Positions 59,526 to 64,000 of a stretch of 64,000 nt of DNA are shown piece by piece. The notes below the pieces were generated by a model, which was given only the letters and a program-made list of their open reading frames with translations, had not been told where the DNA came from and ran no database searches. Positions within the stretch are counted from its first letter, which is position 1, and the number at the start of each line of letters is the position of its first letter. The translations under genes and the position numbers were made by a program. The stretch spans positions 43,577 through 107,576 of the forward strand of contig JAFAXH010000040.1 of assembly GCA_019241085.1 (NCBI GenBank), read 5' to 3'. This DNA comes from Verrucomicrobiota bacterium. Lineage in GTDB: Bacteria; Verrucomicrobiota; Verrucomicrobiia; Chthoniobacterales; SZAS-18.

Positions 59526-59532
59526 TGGCAGA

Positions 59533-59639
59533 AGTTGAGAGTTGTTAGTTGAGAGTTGAGAGCGTGAAAAAAAGAAGAGTCCACGCGCGCAGTCTGCGGA
59601 TTTTCTGTGCTCTCAACTCTCAACTAACAACTCTCAACT
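59533..59639. repeat. Perfect 31-bp inverted repeat of GTTGAGA words
   Basis: Arms 59533-59563 and 59609-59639 are perfectly complementary over 31 bp and consist of overlapping GTTGAGA/GTTAGTTGA words. The 45-nt loop has an A-rich start and a GC-rich middle. It lies inside the efflux operon, between the permease stop and the ATPase start, so it would form a hairpin in the mRNA. Confidence 0.95.
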
Positions 59640-59644
59640 CTTCA

Positions 59645-61009
59645 TCACTGCCCGCTGCCGCGCAGGATGGCGACGGGGGCGAGGTTGGCGGCGCGGCGGG
59701 CTGGGAAATAGCTTGCGATGAGCACCGCCGCAAACGCGATGAGCCAAGCGTAGATATAGTGCCACCAGCTCCAGGCGACGATGAAGTGCTCGGTGTAAAA
59801 GAAGCCGGTGACTTTCACTTTGATCAAAGAAATCAGATACGTCATCAGCGCGCCGAACGCCGCGCCGAGCGTCGAGCCAAGCGTGGCGATGATGAAGCCT
59901 TGAAACAAAAAAATCGCGCTGATGTCAAAGCGCCGGTAGCCCATCGAACGCAGGATCGCGATCTCGCGGATTTTATCGAGCACGGTCATCGTCAGCGTGT
60001 TGAAAATCAGCGCGCCGGCGACCACGATGAACAGGCTCACCGTGATCGCCGCGCTCAAGCGCAGCGTGGAAAAAATGGCGAGATTGCCTTGCTCGCGTTC
60101 CTGCCATGACCGCGCGTTGTGGCCGAAGAGCCGCTCGAAGTGCGCGGTCAGCGATGGCGCGCGGTCAGGGTCGCGCAGCTTGAAGATGATTTTGGAAACG
60201 AGGAACGGTTTCTTCAACAATGCCTGCGCCGCGCGCAACGGCACGTAGCCGTAGCGTTCGTCGATGATGTTGTTGCCCGAGCGGAAGATCGCACAGACGG
60301 TGAACGTTTTCTTTTCACCATCGGTGCCGAGCAGCGTGACGTTGGCGCCGACGCGAATCTGGAGCTTGTCGGCCAGAAGCTTGCCGAGCATCATGCCGGC
60401 GGGATGGTTGCGATACGTGTCGAGGCTGCCGGCGATGATCTGCTCGCGCAGGCTCGTCGCGCGCAATTGCTGCGCGAGCTCGATGCCTTGGAGCGTGACG
60501 ACTTCGGTTTGGAAATCGCTGCTGATCGTCACGCTGCCCTGCACGATGGGCGCGCAGGCGACGACGTTGGAAAACGTGCGCGCCACGCGCATGATCTCGT
60601 CGGCATCGGTGATGCCTTCGTAATATTTTCGCCGCTGCTGCCCGCTGCTCTTCGTGCCCTCCATGCCCTCGAACGAGGTGTAGCGCGCCTGGAAGCGGTC
60701 GCTCATCACGATCGCTCCGCTGGTGCCGAGGATGGTCTTGATGAAATACTGCTGGAAGCCCTGCGTCTGCGCCTGCGTGCAAACGAAAAACGCGACGCCG
60801 AAGATGACGCCCATGAGGCTGAGGATGAGCGAGCGTTTGCGGCTCGTGGTGAAGCGCAAGCCGATGAAAAGCGCCGGCCCGAGCGAAGGGGCGGCGGCTG
60901 GCGGACGCGCGCTCCCGCCGTCGCTGCTGCCAGCCACGGGCGCGAGACCGGCGTCGGTGGTGGCGAGAGACGGTTCGGCTTCTTCCGCCGTGGAAACTGG
61001 GCCTGCCAT
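59645..61009 (-). CDS. FtsX/MacB-family ABC permease
   Basis: The 454-aa permease has an N-terminal helix after a polar start (TSRKRSLILSLMGVIFGVAF), a large periplasmic domain (about residues 85-320) and three C-terminal helices of the FtsX domain (TVSLFIVVAGALIFNTLTMT, IREIAILRSMGYRRFDISAI and the last helix). This is the MacB/LolC topology with separate ATPase. With the adaptor and TolC genes it forms a tripartite exporter for a peptide, lipid or macrolide-like substrate. Confidence 0.9.
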   Translation of the reverse strand: MAGPVSTAEEAEPSLATTDAGLAPVAGSSDGGSARPPAAAPSLGPALFIGLRFTTSRKRSLILSLMGVIFGVAFFVCTQAQTQGFQQYFIKTILGTSGAIVMSDRFQARYTSFEGMEGTKSSGQQRRKYYEGITDADEIMRVARTFSNVVACAPIVQGSVTISSDFQTEVVTLQGIELAQQLRATSLREQIIAGSLDTYRNHPAGMMLGKLLADKLQIRVGANVTLLGTDGEKKTFTVCAIFRSGNNIIDERYGYVPLRAAQALLKKPFLVSKIIFKLRDPDRAPSLTAHFERLFGHNARSWQEREQGNLAIFSTLRLSAAITVSLFIVVAGALIFNTLTMTVLDKIREIAILRSMGYRRFDISAIFLFQGFIIATLGSTLGAAFGALMTYLISLIKVKVTGFFYTEHFIVAWSWWHYIYAWLIAFAAVLIASYFPARRAANLAPVAILRGSGQ

Positions 61010-61049
61010 GATTCAGGAAAACCGGGAGAGTCAGTGGTGCAGCCGCGCG

Positions 61050-62333
61050 TTACTTCTCCGCCAGCTTGTGCGCGTCGATGTCCACGGGGCGCACCCGCTG
61101 GCCGATGCTGAACAGATCGAGGTCGGACACGACGACGGCGTCGCCGATTTTCAGGCCGTCGAGGATTTCCACGGTCTCCGGATTTTTGTAACCAATCTTC
61201 ACCGTGCGCGGCTTGACCACGCCGTCCACGACGACCCAGACGCGGTCGCCGCTCTTGTCTGGATCGCGCAACGCCCGCGCCGGCATGATGACCGCGCCGG
61301 GATGTTTGCCGACGAGGATGTTCATCTCGCCGGTCATGCCCGCCTTCAATCCCTCGATCGGCGCGTCGGGATTCAGGAACACCGTGTAGCGCGAGTTGGT
61401 CGTGTCGCCGCTGGGCAGGACGGCCGCGAGCGTGGCCTGGTATTCGCGGCTGCCGAAGGCGTAGAGTTTCAGCGCCGCCTTCATCCCTTCGCGCAAGTCG
61501 CCCACGTCCTCCTCATTCACCTGGCCAGAGACGTAGAGGTCCTTGGCGGCGATGGTAAAGAGCACGTTGTTTTGGAAAACCAGTTCGTGGTTGATCGTGG
61601 GCGCGGCCACGACGTAACCGTCCAGCGGGCTGATCACCTTGGATTTTTCGAGGATGTCCTGCGCCGTCTTCACGTTTTGCGCGTAGATGTCCACCTGACG
61701 TTGCAGCTCGACCTTTTCGTTCTCCACCTGCGTGCGCAGTTGCAACACGGTGTTGCGCGCCGCCGTGCGGTCGGCTTCCGGCACGATGGCCGACCCGGCT
61801 TTCTCCAGCCGCGCCAGCCGATCCTCCGCGCTGCGCAAGGCTTCCAACGATCCCGGCCCGGCTTTCATGCGCGCTGCCGCGGCGGCCTGCTCGGTGAGCG
61901 CCTGGTTGAGCTGCCGCTGCGTGGCTTCGTCGCGGATGGTGCCGAGGAGCTGGCCGGCTTTGACGGCAAATCCCTGGCTGGTCGGCCCGCCGTAGAGACC
62001 TTCGGCGAGGTCGATGTAGCCGGTGTTTTCGGCTTTCAAGTTTTGCTGCATCACCCAATCGACTTTCACCGTGCCATAGACCGCCGAGATGGCGGTGCCG
62101 CGTTGCACCCGCGCGACCTCGGCCACGGTGCGATTCAGCCAGTAATAGAGAAAGCCGCCGCCGATGGCCAAAGCCACCAGCAGGACGAGCAGGAGCAACC
62201 GGCGATTGCCACCGGCGCGAGAGCGGCGGGCGGCGGCATCGGCGGACGGCGGACGGCGCGTGGGGGCGCTGCTGCCCGCGGCGGGACGCGTGTGAGTGGA
62301 AGGCGAAGGCGGAGCCGGGACAACCGTGTTCAT
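61050..62333 (-). CDS. HlyD/MacA-family periplasmic adaptor
   Basis: The 427-aa adaptor has a Pro/Ser-rich cytoplasmic start, one membrane helix (LLLLVLLVALAIGGGFLYYW, residues about 44-63), a lipoyl half-motif, a long hairpin helix region (about 140-210), and the second lipoyl half with VISPLDGYVVAAPTIN, followed by beta-barrel and membrane-proximal domains. It connects permease and TolC. ATG 62333 was chosen over the TTG at 62339. Confidence 0.9.
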   Translation of the reverse strand: MNTVVPAPPSPSTHTRPAAGSSAPTRRPPSADAAARRSRAGGNRRLLLLVLLVALAIGGGFLYYWLNRTVAEVARVQRGTAISAVYGTVKVDWVMQQNLKAENTGYIDLAEGLYGGPTSQGFAVKAGQLLGTIRDEATQRQLNQALTEQAAAAARMKAGPGSLEALRSAEDRLARLEKAGSAIVPEADRTAARNTVLQLRTQVENEKVELQRQVDIYAQNVKTAQDILEKSKVISPLDGYVVAAPTINHELVFQNNVLFTIAAKDLYVSGQVNEEDVGDLREGMKAALKLYAFGSREYQATLAAVLPSGDTTNSRYTVFLNPDAPIEGLKAGMTGEMNILVGKHPGAVIMPARALRDPDKSGDRVWVVVDGVVKPRTVKIGYKNPETVEILDGLKIGDAVVVSDLDLFSIGQRVRPVDIDAHKLAEK

Positions 62334-62451
62334 CAGCAAGAGAAAGATGGATTGGTGCAGCGCGGCGTCTGCGCGCCGCCACTATTTGCAGCAGCCACTT
62401 TACACCAAAACCCGCCGGCGCGCTGGGCGTCGCGGTCCGGCGTGGGATTCT

Positions 62452-63885
62452 TTACTTTTCCGCCGCCGGTTTTTCAGACGGCACGAAGCGCAGGTAGCCG
62501 CCGGTGATCCGGTCGAATTCGGCGCGGGCATTGGCCTCGGCGAACAGCGCGTTGAGCAAGCCGAGGCGGTTGCTGGTCAGGTCGTTTTGGGCAAAAAGAA
62601 AATCCGTCTGCGTGCCCGTGCCGCTGGCCACCGCCTTGGTCACGGCATCCAGCACGTCGGACGCTTCGGCGCGCGCCGTCTGCAGGGCGCGGCGGCGCGC
62701 GGCGGCGTTGCGCCACGCGCTGCGCAGCTTCGCCAGATCGCGCGGCACGCCGGCCTCTAGTTCGCGCCGGCGGATGTCGAAGGTTTCGCCGATGGCGCGC
62801 GCCGTCCGCACCGAGCCGAGGACGGCGCCCGTGTCAATGATCGTCCAGTTGAACGACCCGCCGTAGCGCACCTCCGTCGTGCGGATGTCGTCGCCGGGCC
62901 GAATCGCCTGCTGGCTGCTGCGCACGGCATTTTGCGGGATGAGCGTGCCGTCGGCGACCAGGCGCAGTTGGGGATAATAGCCGCCGCGGGCGATGCGCAC
63001 ATCCTCGCGCGCCGACGCGGTGGACTGGCGCGCCAGCTCGATGTCGGGCCGACGCCGCAACGCTTCGTCGGCCGCCGCCTGCGGGTCGAAATCGAGATCG
63101 CCGCCGGCCAGTTCCGCCAGCGTGCCTGCCAGGCGCACGTTCGCGGTCGCGTCCGCGGCGCCGAGATCGCGGCCCATCAAGCCCAGCAGCGCGAGGAGCG
63201 CCGTGCGTTGCGCGCCACCCGCGCCGATGCCCGCGATCTCGACGCCGTATTCCTGCAAGCGCGCTTGCAGCGTGGCGATCCGCCCGACCGTGCCAGCCTG
63301 GAATGCCGCGCGCTGGTTGCGTTCGTTTTCCGCCAGGAGCGCGTTGATTTTCTCCCACTGCACCTCGTTCTCACGCTGAAAAACCGCCTGCACGTATTGC
63401 AGCCGCGCGGTGTGCAGGACGGTCACGGTGGTGACGTAAAAATTCTGCACTGCCACGCTCACTTCGAGGTTGCCGCGCCGGAACGACGCCGGGATCGCGA
63501 AGTCGAACAACGGCTGGGAAGCATTGCCCGTAAGAATGGTGAAAAGCCGCGACGGTCGCGCGTTCACGACGCGCGCGCCGGTGCGCGGATCGATGAGCAC
63601 TTCGTCCTGCTGCTTGCCCTGCTGGCCCGCGCCGCCGCCGAGCGAGAGCTGCGGCAGCGCGCGTGCGCGGAAGGTCAGCCGCGTGCCGAGCGCCACCTCG
63701 CACTGGTGGCGTTGCCGGGCGATGTCGGGATTTTTTTCCACGACCTCGCGCAGGCAGCCGTCGAGCGTCAGCGTCTCCGCGCGCGCCGTCGTCGCGACCG
63801 CCAGGCAGCACGACACTGCCAGCAGCAGCGTGGAACCGAGCTGGACGAAAAAAAAGCGGGTCGCGCGCATGGGCGTCGTGGTCAC
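62452..63885 (-). CDS. TolC-family outer membrane efflux protein
   Basis: The 477-aa protein has a signal peptide (STLLLAVSCCLAVATTARA) and two outer-membrane-factor repeats (LTLDGCLREVVEKNPDIARQ, then ARQSTASAREDVRIARGGYY with PQLRLVADGT). It forms the outer-membrane channel of the exporter. The GTG at 63885 overlaps the preceding stop (GTGA); ATG 63870 is an alternative that keeps the same signal peptide. Confidence 0.9.
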   Translation of the reverse strand: MTTTPMRATRFFFVQLGSTLLLAVSCCLAVATTARAETLTLDGCLREVVEKNPDIARQRHQCEVALGTRLTFRARALPQLSLGGGAGQQGKQQDEVLIDPRTGARVVNARPSRLFTILTGNASQPLFDFAIPASFRRGNLEVSVAVQNFYVTTVTVLHTARLQYVQAVFQRENEVQWEKINALLAENERNQRAAFQAGTVGRIATLQARLQEYGVEIAGIGAGGAQRTALLALLGLMGRDLGAADATANVRLAGTLAELAGGDLDFDPQAAADEALRRRPDIELARQSTASAREDVRIARGGYYPQLRLVADGTLIPQNAVRSSQQAIRPGDDIRTTEVRYGGSFNWTIIDTGAVLGSVRTARAIGETFDIRRRELEAGVPRDLAKLRSAWRNAAARRRALQTARAEASDVLDAVTKAVASGTGTQTDFLFAQNDLTSNRLGLLNALFAEANARAEFDRITGGYLRFVPSEKPAAEK

Positions 63886-64000
63886 TTGGCGGGAGCGGCA
63901 GCGCCGCCGCTGCGGCGTGGATCGAGCGCGATGGTTATCTCCGCGCCGAAGGTCAAGGCGCCGGCCGGCGCGGCCTCGCCCATCGCGCGCGCCAGCCGGG
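63882..64000 (-). CDS. Partial upstream gene of the efflux operon (C-terminal end)
   Basis: Reading in from the window edge on the minus strand, 38 residues end at TGA 63882-63884. They include ALTFGAEITIALDPRR and a Gly/Ala/Pro-rich tail. The stop overlaps the TolC gene start by 4 bp, so this gene is cotranscribed with it. The fragment is too short to name. Confidence 0.6.
   Translation of the reverse strand, partial: RLARAMGEAAPAGALTFGAEITIALDPRRSGGAAAPAK

Noticed and set aside
60723..62507. Plus-strand frame of 594 codons over the efflux adaptor gene
   Set aside because: Opposite strand of a well-recognised HlyD-type gene; the product lacks any coherent domain.
1..64000. tRNA, rRNA or riboswitch genes
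   Set aside because: I read no cloverleaf with a TTCGANTC-type arm and CCA region, no rRNA blocks and no riboswitch consensus; an exhaustive check would need a covariance search.

Overview
The window looks like chromosomal DNA of a GC-rich Gram-negative bacterium. Evidence for an outer membrane is an export-type polysaccharide ABC transporter, a TolC-type efflux system, several lipoprotein signal peptides and a heptose pathway. The mixture (family B DNA polymerase, DUF4129/DUF4350 membrane cluster, zinc-ribbon membrane proteins, TIR protein with a kinase-like domain, many long intergenic hairpins) suggests Verrucomicrobiota or a relative; this is inference, because no rRNA, tRNA or phylogenetic marker is present.

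Layout. 1-2.1 kb: a ParA-type ATPase with a coupled unknown partner, a decayed gene and a tiny zinc-ribbon gene. 2.1-4.1 kb: kynB and kynU (tryptophan/kynurenine catabolism). 4.2-12.6 kb: minus-strand membrane-protein genes (cNMP/DUF1003, DUF4350, DUF4129-like, two B-box zinc proteins, GYF/RDD, a rhomboid lacking its catalytic residues). 12.9-21.9 kb: family B DNA polymerase, HicBA, NtrB-like kinase, a lipoprotein, a pseudokinase-TIR-TM protein and an NtrC-like regulator. 21.9-23.1 kb: a Phd/YoeB pair and a low-GC lipoprotein with integron-cassette-like boundaries. 23.5-27.8 kb: cell-wall amidase, lipoyl synthase, GT2, DRTGG-domain P-loop protein.

28-57.8 kb is one surface-glycan locus, almost all on the minus strand with many 4-bp stop/start overlaps. 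It holds a GDP-heptose-type set (transaldolase, GmhB-like, GmhA-like, HddC-like, HddA-like), sugar-modifying oxidoreductases (Gfo/Idh, SDRs, epimerase, a nucleotide-sugar dehydrogenase homologue without its catalytic Cys), methyltransferases, glycosyltransferases, two very large YfhO-like membrane proteins, and a Wzt/Wzm transporter whose two genes are divergent. 57.9-58.8 kb holds a RelE-like toxin pair and a small membrane protein. 58.8-64 kb is a tripartite MacAB-TolC-like efflux operon, cut by the window end.

The most unusual signal is not a gene. At least ten intergenic regions hold long inverted repeats whose arms are themselves made of short quasi-periodic words. Four share a conserved GC-rich core and hexameric NGATTA arms; a fifth has the same arms with another core; five more use unrelated words in the same architecture. 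They occur between divergent, convergent and co-directional genes, and two of them contribute a start or stop codon to a neighbouring gene.
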